Source: Enterococcus_D entomosocium
Lineage (GTDB): Bacteria; Bacillota; Bacilli; Lactobacillales; Enterococcaceae
Assembly (NCBI RefSeq): GCF_030441895.1
Contig: NZ_JARJAS010000007.1
DNA length: 64,000 nucleotides
Reading direction: 5' to 3' (one strand)
Numbering within the stretch: position 1 is the first letter of the stretch; each line of letters starts with the position of its first letter. This document shows positions 18,741-27,852 of the stretch, piece by piece. Position numbers and translations under genes: made by a program. A model generated the notes under the pieces. It saw only the letters and a program-made list of their open reading frames with translations, was not told the DNA's origin and made no database searches.

Positions 18741-21218
18741 TTAGAGCCCGCATTTTAATTGGATTTTACAGTTTGTGCAGGTACTACAGCCGCCGATTTC
18801 CTCAATGGTTCCTTCATGGCAGATGGGGCAGATTTCACCAGAGACGACGGGTTCATCTACTTGAACGACAGGCAGCGGTTCAACTTGTGCGGTCAGCTCA
18901 TTTTCTACCGCTTCTAAGGTAAGTACTTGTGAATCTCGGCTGCCATCTACATAGACGGTCCCTCCTTTGGCTCCTCCTTCATAAAGATCTCGATAAACCT
19001 TGGCTACTTGGCTTACTGTATATCCTTTTGGTGCATTGACCGTTTTTGAAATGGAGCTATCCACCCAACGTTGAATGGTGCATTGCACACCGACATGTTC
19101 TTCGGGCGTCAACTCCATAGCGGAAATGAACCATGCCGGCAACTGCGCTTTGGTTCTTTCAGGATGATCCATCAGGTATTCGTCAACGATCTCCGCATTG
19201 ATTTCAATAAACTTACCTAGTCGACCGCTTCTAAAATAAGAAAAGGAGTAGTAAGGTTCTAAACCGGTTGAAACTCCCGTCATCGTGCCTGTCGATCCTG
19301 TTGGTGCAACGGTCAAAAGATGAGAGTTACGAATGCCGAATCGCAGCACGCCTTCGCGAATGTGCGCTGGCATTTTTTTCATGTATCCTGTATCGATAAA
19401 TTTCTTCCGCAACGCTTGCGTCTCTTGGTCATTTTTTCCAATCAGGAAGGGAAAGCTGCCTTTTTCTTTCGCCAATTCAATGGATGCCTCATAGGCAGTG
19501 ACTGCCATTGCCTCGAAAATTTGATCAACGAATTGATTCCCTTCTGTCGATCCGTATTTTTTCCCACAGTAGATCAATAAATCTGCCAGGCCCATGATCC
19601 CTAATCCAACACGTCTTTCCCCTTTCGCCTGCTGCTCATTTTTGTCAAAAAAGTAAGGCGTTGCGTCAATAACATTGTCTTGGAAACGAACTGCTGTTTT
19701 CACGGTTTCTTTTAGTTTGGCAAAATCAACGGTGCCTTTCTGGCGATCCGCCATGTTTGCGAGATTGATGGCTGCCAAGTTACAGACGGCATAAGGGGTT
19801 AGGGGCTGTTCACCGCACGGATTGGTTGCCACGACTTTTTGTCCGTATGCTGTAGCATTCGTCATCTTGTTGGCATTATCGATAAAGAAAATACCAGGCT
19901 CAGCAGAATACGTTGCACAAAAAGTAATCAACTCCCATAACTCACGAGCTTTGATCCTTTGATAGGTTTTGACTTTATGGCCAGCAGCTGCCCATTCTCG
20001 CGCATCCCCGACTTCCGCCCATTTTGCATCATATTGCGCCATCTCTGCTTCCGAATAATTGTCAATATCTGGAAAGCGCAGCTCATACCACCCATCTGTC
20101 TTCACTGCTTCCATGAATTCTCCTGTCAAGCAGACTGAAATATTCGCACCAGTTAAGAAATCACTTTCTTTTACCGTATAGCTGCCACCTATTCGCAATT
20201 TTTCTTTTGCCTTTTGGATCATGTCATTATGTTCCTTATCTGACGATTCAGGCAGTTGCGCTAGATAAGTGAACATTTTTTCTTCCATTTTTGTCAAAGG
20301 ATCAAATTGCAGTTTTTCATTGATCAGTTGTTTGATTGCTGCATTCGTGACTGCTTTTTTCAGGTGAAGCAATACAGCAGGATTTTGAACTTTAGAAAGA
20401 ATAAACGTAAAAATATCTGGATGCCAATCTGCCATCATAATCATCTGCGCTCCGCGACGACTACCTCCTTGTTCGACAAGGTTCGTCAAGTTCGCCAAAT
20501 CATTCAGCCAAGAAACTGCCCCAGAAGACCGACCGCTGACGCCGTGGACCACACTTGATTTTGGTCGCAAGGTCGACCCATTGGTTCCAACCCCGCCACC
20601 ACGACTCATAATCTCCATGACTTCTTGTCGATGGACAGCAATCCCTTTTCGGGAATCATGGATGAAAGGCATCACAAAGCAATTGAAGTAGGTAACTTGA
20701 GAATTTGTTCCTGCTCCATAAAGTACTCTGCCTGCGGGAATTAGGTTTTGCGCCACGATTTGTTGGTAAAACGTCTCAAGGAAGCGCTCCTGGTCATGGG
20801 ACTCGTTGGCAGAAATCCCTTTGGCAACACGATGCGCCACTTGCTCAAAAAAGAGTTCTAACGGTTTTTCAATGTCACTTTTTCTTCTTTTCACAAGTCC
20901 ACTGGCTTGTTCATCAGTATCTTCTAACGCTGAACGATAGGTCTCTTCCACTTCGATAGAGACTAGTTCCCCATCGATTGCTTTCACAATACCGATTCCT
21001 CGTGCAGGATATTTAGGATCAGCTTTCGTTGTCAAAATCACCAAATCATCCTTACCCAACGTTTGATAGGTTTGATCCTTGAATGAGTATCGATCCAGCA
21101 TAATCAAACGAGCGATTCCCTCAAATGTTTTGGTCATTTCCGGTGTGATCGCCGAAACTTCTTGGAACAACTTGATATCCTCGTTCAATTTCTCAATCGT
21201 TTGTTTTTTGTAGTCCAT
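18741..21218 (-). CDS. nrdJ: Class II (adenosylcobalamin-dependent) ribonucleoside reductase
   Basis: An 825-residue enzyme reducing ribonucleotides to deoxyribonucleotides with a B12 radical. GGVGTNGSTLRP and ATNPCGEQPL carry the conserved substrate-binding and catalytic Cys regions, and ATGSTGTM lies in the barrel. The C-terminal CPICHEGTIEEIGGCSTCTNC is a Cys-rich module that re-reduces the active site. There is no ATP-cone-like N-terminus of class I enzymes. It has GGAGAGG before the ATG. Two NrdR-like boxes sit 23-70 bp upstream. It works without oxygen or iron but needs B12, matching its neighbours. Confidence 0.95.
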   Translation of the reverse strand: MDYKKQTIEKLNEDIKLFQEVSAITPEMTKTFEGIARLIMLDRYSFKDQTYQTLGKDDLVILTTKADPKYPARGIGIVKAIDGELVSIEVEETYRSALEDTDEQASGLVKRRKSDIEKPLELFFEQVAHRVAKGISANESHDQERFLETFYQQIVAQNLIPAGRVLYGAGTNSQVTYFNCFVMPFIHDSRKGIAVHRQEVMEIMSRGGGVGTNGSTLRPKSSVVHGVSGRSSGAVSWLNDLANLTNLVEQGGSRRGAQMIMMADWHPDIFTFILSKVQNPAVLLHLKKAVTNAAIKQLINEKLQFDPLTKMEEKMFTYLAQLPESSDKEHNDMIQKAKEKLRIGGSYTVKESDFLTGANISVCLTGEFMEAVKTDGWYELRFPDIDNYSEAEMAQYDAKWAEVGDAREWAAAGHKVKTYQRIKARELWELITFCATYSAEPGIFFIDNANKMTNATAYGQKVVATNPCGEQPLTPYAVCNLAAINLANMADRQKGTVDFAKLKETVKTAVRFQDNVIDATPYFFDKNEQQAKGERRVGLGIMGLADLLIYCGKKYGSTEGNQFVDQIFEAMAVTAYEASIELAKEKGSFPFLIGKNDQETQALRKKFIDTGYMKKMPAHIREGVLRFGIRNSHLLTVAPTGSTGTMTGVSTGLEPYYSFSYFRSGRLGKFIEINAEIVDEYLMDHPERTKAQLPAWFISAMELTPEEHVGVQCTIQRWVDSSISKTVNAPKGYTVSQVAKVYRDLYEGGAKGGTVYVDGSRDSQVLTLEAVENELTAQVEPLPVVQVDEPVVSGEICPICHEGTIEEIGGCSTCTNCKIQLKCGL

Positions 21219-21240
21219 TTCTTTCCCTCTCCTTCTAAAA

Positions 21241-21287
21241 ACACAACATATTGTGCTCCGTTTTTATTATCGTACTATATGATGTGT
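21241..21287. promoter_or_regulatory. Tandem NrdR-like boxes upstream of nrdJ
   Basis: Box 1 ACACAACATATTGTGC (21241-21256) matches 14 of 16 positions of the known NrdR consensus (acaCwATATaTwGtgt), and box 2 GTACTATATGATGTGT (21272-21287) matches 12. Their centres are 31 bp apart, the three-helical-turn spacing typical of NrdR sites. This predicts repression of nrdJ by NrdR. Confidence 0.75.
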
Positions 21288-21323
21288 ATTTCAATCTTGA
21301 ATTATATTATTTTCCATGTATAA

Positions 21324-21338
21324 TGAGAATGATTATCA
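21324..21338. promoter_or_regulatory. Fur-like box upstream of the ECF S-component gene
   Basis: TGAGAATGATTATCA matches the 7-1-7 Fur consensus TGATAATNATTATCA at 14 of 15 positions. It lies 21 bp before the ATG of the rightward ECF gene. This predicts induction when iron is scarce. Confidence 0.65.
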
Positions 21339-21359
21339 ATTAGAAAGTCGGCGATTTTC

Positions 21360-21899
21360 ATGCTTCCTCCCCAATCCAAGGTATTCTCCGTTCAAAGAAT
21401 TTCTCATTTAGCACTGCTCACCGCAGCGTGTATCGTTGGACGGTTGGTTTTTGTCTTTATCCCTAACGTTCAGCCTATGAGTGCCCTTTTATTTTTAGTG
21501 GCTTTTTCTTACTGCTTAACCAATGCGTTGATGATTGCCTTGCTAAGTTTGCTCGGAACAAATATCTATTTAGGCATGGGTCCCTGGACGATCAGTCAAT
21601 TGGCTGCACTTACCGGCACCATCGTTCTTTTTCAACAGCTTGGAAAAATCCCGATCATCAAGAAAAATCGTATCCTGCAAGCTTTCTTTGCCTTTCTTTG
21701 CGGACTTCTTTATGGCTTGATCGTTTCGTTGATGGAGGTTTGGCTTTATCAGTTTCCTTCGTTTCTTGCCTATTACCTTCAAGGACTACTGTTCGATTTC
21801 TTTCATGCCAGTGGAAACTTCGTCTTTTATTTGCTTTTATGGCCAGTATTTGAGCGAATAACACCCAACTCCTATAAATTGAAGAAAAAAAACCAGTGA
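21360..21899 (+). CDS. ECF transporter S component, probably cobalamin
   Basis: A 179-residue, very hydrophobic protein with about six membrane helices and no ATPase, the size and pattern of ECF S (substrate-binding) subunits. It includes LALLTAACIVGRLVF at the N-terminus, similar to the A-to-A helix 1 of S proteins. It must use a shared EcfAA'T module encoded elsewhere. It is divergent from nrdJ and close to the DUF4430 lipoprotein, so cobalamin is the most likely ligand, by context only. The ribosome binding site is weak. A Fur-like box overlaps its promoter region. Confidence 0.8.
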   Translation: MLPPQSKVFSVQRISHLALLTAACIVGRLVFVFIPNVQPMSALLFLVAFSYCLTNALMIALLSLLGTNIYLGMGPWTISQLAALTGTIVLFQQLGKIPIIKKNRILQAFFAFLCGLLYGLIVSLMEVWLYQFPSFLAYYLQGLLFDFFHASGNFVFYLLLWPVFERITPNSYKLKKKNQ

Positions 21900-22458
21900 T
21901 TTCGATGGAATGAAGAATCCGGCTAACTTTGTTTTCGTGTTTCTTTGAAAGAATGTTAGCGTAAAGTTATTGTTAGAAAAACAAAAAAGCTACGACTACT
22001 CTTCTGTTTCCTTTGCTTAAAAATCTATCCAAAAAGTACCAGCTAAAAGCCTTTCGAAAGGGTTTCTTTCATCTTTATGCGTCCATTCATTTAAATGAAA
22101 CGTTCTCTATTTCATCCACGCCCTTGACCGAATGTAGTAGCATTTCTTTCAGATTATTAATGAATGATGATGTTTGCTTTTTCTATCATCAGAAATTTAT
22201 TATTTTTTTTAAATAACAATTTAATTTTTCTTGACCAAAAGAATTCAGAGGTTTATCCTAACTATGGAAAATCAATGACTGGATAAAAAAGAGCAGCTGA
22301 AATTTTTTTATTCAATTTGACCTTTGACATTTGTGAAAAAGTGCATAAGAAACTTGATAGTGATCAAGCGCTTATGGAAAGAAATTTTTTTCTCACTAAA
22401 TTTCAAAAAACGCTCTATTTTAACCAGTCAGAAAAATCATTTTAAGAAGGAGAAAGCG
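21900..22458. other. Long leader region ahead of yjeM
   Basis: There is no supported gene. A possible promoter TTGACA (22324-22329) and TAAGAA (22346-22351) with 16-bp spacing lies about 110 bp before the yjeM start. The open frame upstream of the chosen start contains no ribosome binding site and is treated as leader. Confidence 0.4.
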
Positions 22459-23886
22459 ATGAATGAGAAACAATTACGCTGGTATAATATTGCGCTGATG
22501 GCGTTCGTCTCTGTTTGGGGACTGGGAAATGTTGTAAACAATTACGCTCAACAAGGATTGACTGTTGTTGTTTCGTGGCTATTAATCATGGCTCTTTATT
22601 TTGTACCCTATGCATTAAGTGTTGGTCAGTTAGGATCGACCTTCAAAGAGTCAAGTGGTGGGGTCTCCTCATGGATCAAAGAAACCTCAACAAAGCGGTT
22701 GGCTTTTTTTGCTGCTTGGACTTATTGGGTCGTGCACGTGCCCTATTTGGCACAAAAACCTCAAGGAATCTTAGTGTCCTTGAGTTGGTTATTTAAAGGA
22801 AATGGTACATTTGTATCGACGATGGGTTCCATGGAAGTCTCGTTGATTTGTTTAGCTATTTTTCTATTCTTTTTATGGATTGCCTCTAAAGGATTGACGA
22901 CCTTAAAAATGATTGGGAACATCGCGGGAACAGCCATGTTCGTGATGTCGATTCTTTTTATTCTTTTAGCAGTCACCGCTCCAGCAATGACTGGTGCTGA
23001 AATTGCTACACCAAACATGTCATCTGTTTCAACCTATATCCCTAAATTTGACTTTACCTATTTAACCACGATCTCGATGCTGGTATTTGCGGTAGGCGGC
23101 TGTGAAAAAATCTCGCCTTACGTAAATAACACAAAAAATCCTGCAAAAGAATTTCCAAAAGGCATGATCTTTTTAGCCGGTATGGTGGCGTTATGTGCCT
23201 TGCTCGGCTCGATTGCAATGGGGATGCTTTTTGATGCCAACCATATTCCAGAAGATTTGATGGTCAACGGCGCTTATGAAGCCTTTCAACGACTTGGAAA
23301 CTTCTACGGAATCGGCAACTTCTTTGTCATTCTTTATTCCATCGCCAATGCGTTGGCGCAAATCTCTGCTTTGGCCTTTTCAATTGATGCCCCATTGAAA
23401 ATATTATTGTCTGATGCTGATCCAGAATTTGTACCAAATGGCTTAGCAAAACTAAACAAAAAAGGAACACCAGTAAATGGATATATTATGACTGGTATCC
23501 TAGTCAGCATTTTGATCATCATTCCAGCACTAGGAATTGGCAATATGACCGAACTGTACCGTTGGTTGCTGAATTTGAATTCAGTTGTCATGCCATTGCG
23601 TTACTTATGGGTCTTCTTAGCCTTTATGCTAGTCAACAAACACGCCAATCGCTTTACTTCCGATTATAAATTCGTGAAAAACACCAAAGTTGGCTTCGGG
23701 ATTGGCTTATGGTGCTTCTTGTTCACGGCCTTTGCCTGCATTTTAGGGATGGTTCCTAAGCTTGATTATGCGGCAGATCCGCAAGCTTGGTTCTTCCAAT
23801 TGGCCTTAAATATCATTACGCCGATCGCCTTTCTTTTGATTGGCTTGATCTTGCCAATCATTGCGAAACGTGTAAATAAAAAATAA
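22459..23886 (+). CDS. yjeM: APC-family amino acid permease YjeM-like
   Basis: A 475-residue transporter with 12 or more membrane helices. The start MNEKQLRWYNIALMAFVSVWG and the conserved GLGNVVNN motif are typical of the glutamate/GABA antiporter-like YjeM group of the APC superfamily. In the family these proteins exchange or import amino acids. The substrate here is unknown. The frame is open further upstream, but AAGGAG sits six bases before this ATG. It is a single gene closed by a strong terminator. Confidence 0.88.
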   Translation: MNEKQLRWYNIALMAFVSVWGLGNVVNNYAQQGLTVVVSWLLIMALYFVPYALSVGQLGSTFKESSGGVSSWIKETSTKRLAFFAAWTYWVVHVPYLAQKPQGILVSLSWLFKGNGTFVSTMGSMEVSLICLAIFLFFLWIASKGLTTLKMIGNIAGTAMFVMSILFILLAVTAPAMTGAEIATPNMSSVSTYIPKFDFTYLTTISMLVFAVGGCEKISPYVNNTKNPAKEFPKGMIFLAGMVALCALLGSIAMGMLFDANHIPEDLMVNGAYEAFQRLGNFYGIGNFFVILYSIANALAQISALAFSIDAPLKILLSDADPEFVPNGLAKLNKKGTPVNGYIMTGILVSILIIIPALGIGNMTELYRWLLNLNSVVMPLRYLWVFLAFMLVNKHANRFTSDYKFVKNTKVGFGIGLWCFLFTAFACILGMVPKLDYAADPQAWFFQLALNIITPIAFLLIGLILPIIAKRVNKK

Positions 23887-23900
23887 TCATTTGCTCAAAA

Positions 23901-23946
23901 AAGAGGTGTCCGACAACTATTTCGGTTGTCGGGCACCTCTTTCTTT
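23901..23946 (+). terminator. Strong terminator after yjeM
   Basis: Seventeen-bp arms around GAGGTG/CACCTC and CGACAAC/GTTGTCG with a single G-T pair enclose a 7-nt loop, followed by a T-rich stretch. Confidence 0.8.
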
Positions 23947-24001
23947 GTAAATGAACTTCTCCGCCGCGTACGGTATTTGGTCCATCCTCTTGCCGAAGTG
24001 T

Positions 24002-24622
24002 TCATTCCTCTTTGTTGTACTCTTTGTTGTGCTCTTTGATTCCATACTTGATCCATTGCACCTTATAGCGAAAATCTTTGATCAGCTCTTTTGCGGTCCA
24101 TTCATTTGAAATAAAATCTGTCAGACTATCCATCACGACCGCCATAATAAAGTAAAGGAAACTGACGGCTTCTTGCGTATCATGGATCGTGAAGCGATTT
24201 TCTTCCAACAGCTCCAACCATTGGCGAATCATGGGCGAATCGTCAGGGATCGCATCGCGCTTCGTCCAGGCATTGCTTTGGGTACATAAGTGGATCATTT
24301 TCCAATGATCATCTTCAGGTGACCATTGACTGCACCAAGCCAAGTATTCTTCGATCCCTTTGAAAAAATCATTTTTGTTGCGATTGATAAACGTAAAAAT
24401 CGCAGAATGGATTTGGTTGGAATAGTTGGTGATCGCATAGTCATAGGCATCTTCTAAGTTTTGAAAGTACTTGTAAAACGCCCCTCTAGAAATGTGCGAT
24501 TTTTCGACGATGGCAGAGACCTTGACTTGACTGATATGCTTGATAAAAAATTCTTCTAAAAGCACGGCATCGATTTTTTCTTTTTTCTCTTGTTTTAAAT
24601 GAAAAAATGTTGTACTTGGCAA
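24002..24622 (-). CDS. fhtR: TetR-family regulator, FhtR/HrtR-like
   Basis: About 206 residues. An N-terminal TetR HTH (VSAIVEKSHISRGAFYKYFQN) is followed by a ligand-binding helical domain. The gene directly follows an HrtAB-type ABC transporter, and two TGACA-N3-TGTCA sites in front of that operon match the operator known for the heme sensors HrtR of Lactococcus and FhtR of E. faecalis. I infer a heme-responsive repressor of the efflux pump. The start is uncertain. The TTG at 24622 has GGAGGAG six bases upstream, while ATG codons at 24640 and 24637 and a TTG at 24646 are also possible. Confidence 0.75.
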   Translation of the reverse strand: MPSTTFFHLKQEKKEKIDAVLLEEFFIKHISQVKVSAIVEKSHISRGAFYKYFQNLEDAYDYAITNYSNQIHSAIFTFINRNKNDFFKGIEEYLAWCSQWSPEDDHWKMIHLCTQSNAWTKRDAIPDDSPMIRQWLELLEENRFTIHDTQEAVSFLYFIMAVVMDSLTDFISNEWTAKELIKDFRYKVQWIKYGIKEHNKEYNKEE

Positions 24623-24687
24623 GGGATTCTCCTCCATCATTCGCAATCTACTCCCTCTATTATAAACAAATCCCTCTACTTTTCCAC

Positions 24688-25389
24688 TCAGACTTGTGCA
24701 GTTTCTCTTGATGGGGCGTTTTGTTCGATCAGATTGCCATCTTCCATTCGGAAAATGCGATCACTCCATTGGATCATTCGCTCGTCGTGGGTGACCATGA
24801 CTGTCGCTTTCTTTTTCTCATGCGCTTCTCTCACCAATAACTTCACGACTTCATACGCATGATCCGTGTCTAAGCTGGCAGTTGGTTCATCCGCCAAAAT
24901 CAAGCTTGGGTCATTAAACAACGCCCTGCCGATCGCCACTCGTTGACGTTCCCCACCAGATAAATCGCGGGGAAACTTGTCTTGAAGATCGAGAATATCT
25001 AATGAAGCAAGCAATTCATCAATCCGTTCCTTTTCCTTGGCTTTTCCTGAAACTTTGTCGACCAAATAAAATTGTTCCTTTACTGTTAGAAAAGGGATCA
25101 AATTCGAGCTTTGCAAGATAAACCCAATCTCTTTAAAACGCAACTTCCCTCGTTGCTTTTCATTTAATTGGGAAAAGTTGACCTGGTTGATGATGATCTC
25201 TCCGGCTGTTGGACTTTGTAAGCCTCCAGCGATGGTCAAAAAGGTACTTTTTCCTGAACCAGAAGGACCGATGATACTGACAAACTCCCCTTCTTGAACG
25301 TGAAAATTCAGTCCTTTTAGTGCCGTTACTTCGGTATGCTGCTTGCCAAATTTTTTTATAATATCCTTCATTACTAAAATGTCTTTCAT
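24688..25389 (-). CDS. hrtA: ABC transporter ATP-binding protein, HrtA-like
   Basis: A 233-residue ABC ATPase of the MacB/LolD type. Walker A GPSGSGKST, Q-loop LQSSNL, signature LSGGERQR, Walker B LILADEPTASLD, and switch His in VMVTHD are all present, so it is complete. With the adjacent permease it would export toxic heme or a related hydrophobic compound. The permease gene ends only 5 bp upstream, so the two are cotranscribed. Heme is inferred from the operator type and the permease resemblance. Confidence 0.88.
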   Translation of the reverse strand: MKDILVMKDIIKKFGKQHTEVTALKGLNFHVQEGEFVSIIGPSGSGKSTFLTIAGGLQSPTAGEIIINQVNFSQLNEKQRGKLRFKEIGFILQSSNLIPFLTVKEQFYLVDKVSGKAKEKERIDELLASLDILDLQDKFPRDLSGGERQRVAIGRALFNDPSLILADEPTASLDTDHAYEVVKLLVREAHEKKKATVMVTHDERMIQWSDRIFRMEDGNLIEQNAPSRETAQV

Positions 25390-25394
25390 CTTTG

Positions 25395-26471
25395 TTACCC
25401 TCCTATTGCCGTGATTGGATCGACTTTTGTGACCGTCCGAATGGAGAATAAGCCGCCTAGAACTGCCACGAGAATCAAGATGCCGCTATAAAGCAGCCAT
25501 TGCTTTAATTCAAAGAAAAATGGCATGGCATCTGGTAAAAACAATCTGGTGCCGTATGCCGCCGCAAAGGCTAGGGCTACCCCGATCACTCCTACCATAA
25601 ATGCTTGCGCAATAATTGATTTGGCAATGAAGCTGGTCCGAATCCCTTGGGCTTTCATCACACCAAAAATCGCTGTTTTTTGTAGGGTGATCACATACAT
25701 GAAAATCCCCACGATTGCCGTTGCAACAACAAACAAGAAGTAGATCATGGCATTTAAGGTCAAGTTTTGGGCAGAAAATCCGGGAAGCTTTTCAATAAAG
25801 TCTTCCGTTGCCAACACTTTGAGCTGGGTTCCTTCCTGGTTATTGACTTTCGGATCACTTGATTTGGTCACAATGATATTGATTGGCTGCTCCTTGTCAG
25901 ATGCAAATGGTTGATTAGCAAACTTCATTTTCGTCCAAGTATCGAGGGAAGTATAAATCACTGGTGACACCGTATAAGACGTTTCTGGGGTGATACCAAC
26001 GACTTTGAAGGTTTCATCTGAGCGTCCGATTTTCACTTGATCCCCGACCTTGATACCTTCTTCTGCTAAGTTTTCTGAAATCGTGATCTCATTTTCTTTT
26101 GAAAACAGCTTGCCCTCTAAGACTTCTGGTAACAAGAACGCATCGTCTTGTGTACCAAAAACAGTCACATTGACTTGTTCATCGTTGACCGTAATGACAC
26201 TGCTGTATAAACCAATTGGGGCTTTTTGTGTCCCTTCTACACGGTCTAAATCCCCTCTCGTCAATTGCGAAGCCGCAAATGTGTCATTCGCATCTTCTGA
26301 TAAAACGATCGCGGATGAATCCCAGTCGACGATGGCCTTTTTAAAATCCCAGTTAAGTCCGGTAGCTAAGCCAGACAATATAAAAACAACATAGGCGATC
26401 AAAAACATGATTCCTACGATCAACCCATATCTTAATTTTGAATAACGCATTTCTTTTATAGCCAGAAACAT
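25395..26471 (-). CDS. hrtB: ABC transporter permease, HrtB-like (FtsX fold)
   Basis: A 358-residue permease. An N-terminal membrane helix comes after MFLAIKEMRYSKLRYGLI, a large extracellular domain spans residues 40-230, then three C-terminal helices and the end KVDPITAIGG. This is the MacB/FtsX layout, and both ends closely resemble staphylococcal and lactococcal HrtB as I remember it. AGGAGG lies just before the ATG. It is the first gene of the hrtBA-fhtR operon, read from a promoter region holding two operators. Confidence 0.85.
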   Translation of the reverse strand: MFLAIKEMRYSKLRYGLIVGIMFLIAYVVFILSGLATGLNWDFKKAIVDWDSSAIVLSEDANDTFAASQLTRGDLDRVEGTQKAPIGLYSSVITVNDEQVNVTVFGTQDDAFLLPEVLEGKLFSKENEITISENLAEEGIKVGDQVKIGRSDETFKVVGITPETSYTVSPVIYTSLDTWTKMKFANQPFASDKEQPINIIVTKSSDPKVNNQEGTQLKVLATEDFIEKLPGFSAQNLTLNAMIYFLFVVATAIVGIFMYVITLQKTAIFGVMKAQGIRTSFIAKSIIAQAFMVGVIGVALAFAAAYGTRLFLPDAMPFFFELKQWLLYSGILILVAVLGGLFSIRTVTKVDPITAIGG

Positions 26472-26498
26472 TGTTCTTTCCTCCTACTTTCCAAATAT

Positions 26499-26511
26499 TG
26501 ACAAAGTGTCA
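26499..26511. promoter_or_regulatory. HrtR/FhtR-type operator 1
   Basis: TGACAAAGTGTCA, a TGACA-N3-TGTCA palindrome 28 bp before the hrtB start. Confidence 0.7.
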
Positions 26512-26535
26512 CTTTTTGAAGAATACCACATAAGG

Positions 26536-26548
26536 TGACACTTTGTCA
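26536..26548. promoter_or_regulatory. HrtR/FhtR-type operator 2
   Basis: TGACACTTTGTCA, the same TGACA-N3-TGTCA palindrome, centred 37 bp from the first site. Two sites flank the predicted promoter. Confidence 0.7.
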
Positions 26549-26706
26549 CTTTTTACAACTCGGAAAGTTTGTAAGGTTGATCGATCATTCTTTTTCTGTC
26601 ATTCACTGAGGATGTTTTTTCCTAAAGGAGTGTGAATAAAGAGAGTTGAATACTGGGCGTTTCGCGTAAAATACGCCATTTCCTTTTAACATTCTTTGCT
26701 AGATGT

Positions 26707-26747
26707 AAAAAAAGCATGGCAGACCGTAAATAGTCGAACCATGCTTT
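26707..26747 (-). terminator. Terminator downstream of the lactate dehydrogenase gene
   Basis: Arms AAAGCATGG (26711-26719) and CCATGCTTT (26739-26747) are followed on the minus strand by seven T. Confidence 0.75.
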
Positions 26748-26790
26748 GGCAAAAACGAACACGAGGATTTCATTATTGGTGTTCTAGTGA

Positions 26791-27749
26791 TCAGCTGACT
26801 TTGCTTTGTCCGATTGTGGAAATTACTGCTCGTAACTGATGACACGAAGTATCAAACTGCCGTTTTTCCTCAGGTGTAAGCGTTAATTCAATAATTTCGC
26901 GGACGCCGTTTTGGTCCACGACTGCAGGAACCCCTGTGAATAAATCTTTGATGCCATATTCCCCATTAAAGTAGGAAGATACCGGCAGAATCGCTTGCTC
27001 ATCATTTAAGATCGCTCGAACGATTCTTGCGACACTCATCCCTATCCCGTAAAAAGTTGCTTGTTTTCGATCGATGATTTCATAGGCAGCATTTTTTACT
27101 CGTTCAGAAAGAACCGCTAGATCGGCAACGGTCAAACGATTCTTTTGCTTGATCAATTCTACGATCGGTTTCCCACCGATCGTTGTATGGGACCAGACAG
27201 CGACTTCCGAATCACCGTGTTCCCCAATGATATACCCATGAATATTCCGTGGATCGATGGCTAATTTGCTGCCACTTCTTTTCGAAGTCTTGTGGTATCG
27301 AGGGTCGTTCCCGTACCAACGACACGATTGGCTGGCAAACCGGACACACGCCATGCTTGATAAGTTAAGACATCGACTGGGTTTGAAGCGATAACAAGCA
27401 CGCCATCAAAGCCTGAAGCCATCACTTGTTTTGTGACGCTTGCCATAATTTCGGCGTTCACATCAATCAATTCAAGCCGTGTTTGTCCTGGCTTTTGGTT
27501 GACCCCTGCGGTAATAACCACGATGTCAGCATCTTTACATTCCGAGTACTCTCCAGCCCAAACTTTGATGTTTTCTTGCCCCCATGACATACCGTCTAAC
27601 AAATCGAGGGCTTCTCCTTCTGCTTTGTCCCGATTGACATCGATCAAGACCAATTCATTGATCAGTCCTTGATTGATCATGGAATACGCAATGCTCGTTC
27701 CAACGAAACCTGTTCCGACAACGACAACTTTTCTGCTTGTACTTTTCAT
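26791..27749 (-). pseudogene. L-lactate dehydrogenase, frameshifted
   Basis: The sequence reads as an LDH/hydroxyisocaproate dehydrogenase. The N-terminal NAD motif VVGTGFVGTSIAY, GQTRLELIDVNA with the substrate Arg, and NPVDVLTYQAW lie in the first frame, which then stops after RKEVAAN. The second frame continues KLAIDPRNIHGYIIGEHGDSE with the catalytic His. One extra A in the short A run complementary to 27265-27267 would join them into one protein of about 318 residues. The start at 27749 has GGAAGG upstream. A real knockout or an assembly error are equally possible. It lies 100 bp downstream of the TDT transporter on the same strand. Confidence 0.85.
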
Positions 27750-27852
27750 GTGCGATCCCTTCCTTTTCTTTTCAAATACTTGTGCTATTGTTTTGCGTAT
27801 ATTACGTATTTTCTCAAAAAATGTATGTTCTCTTGTGTACTCTTGTGTTTCC

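Noticed and set aside
22013..22216. Rightward 67-codon open frame upstream of yjeM
   Set aside because: No start signal, no motif, and it lies in an AT-rich leader.
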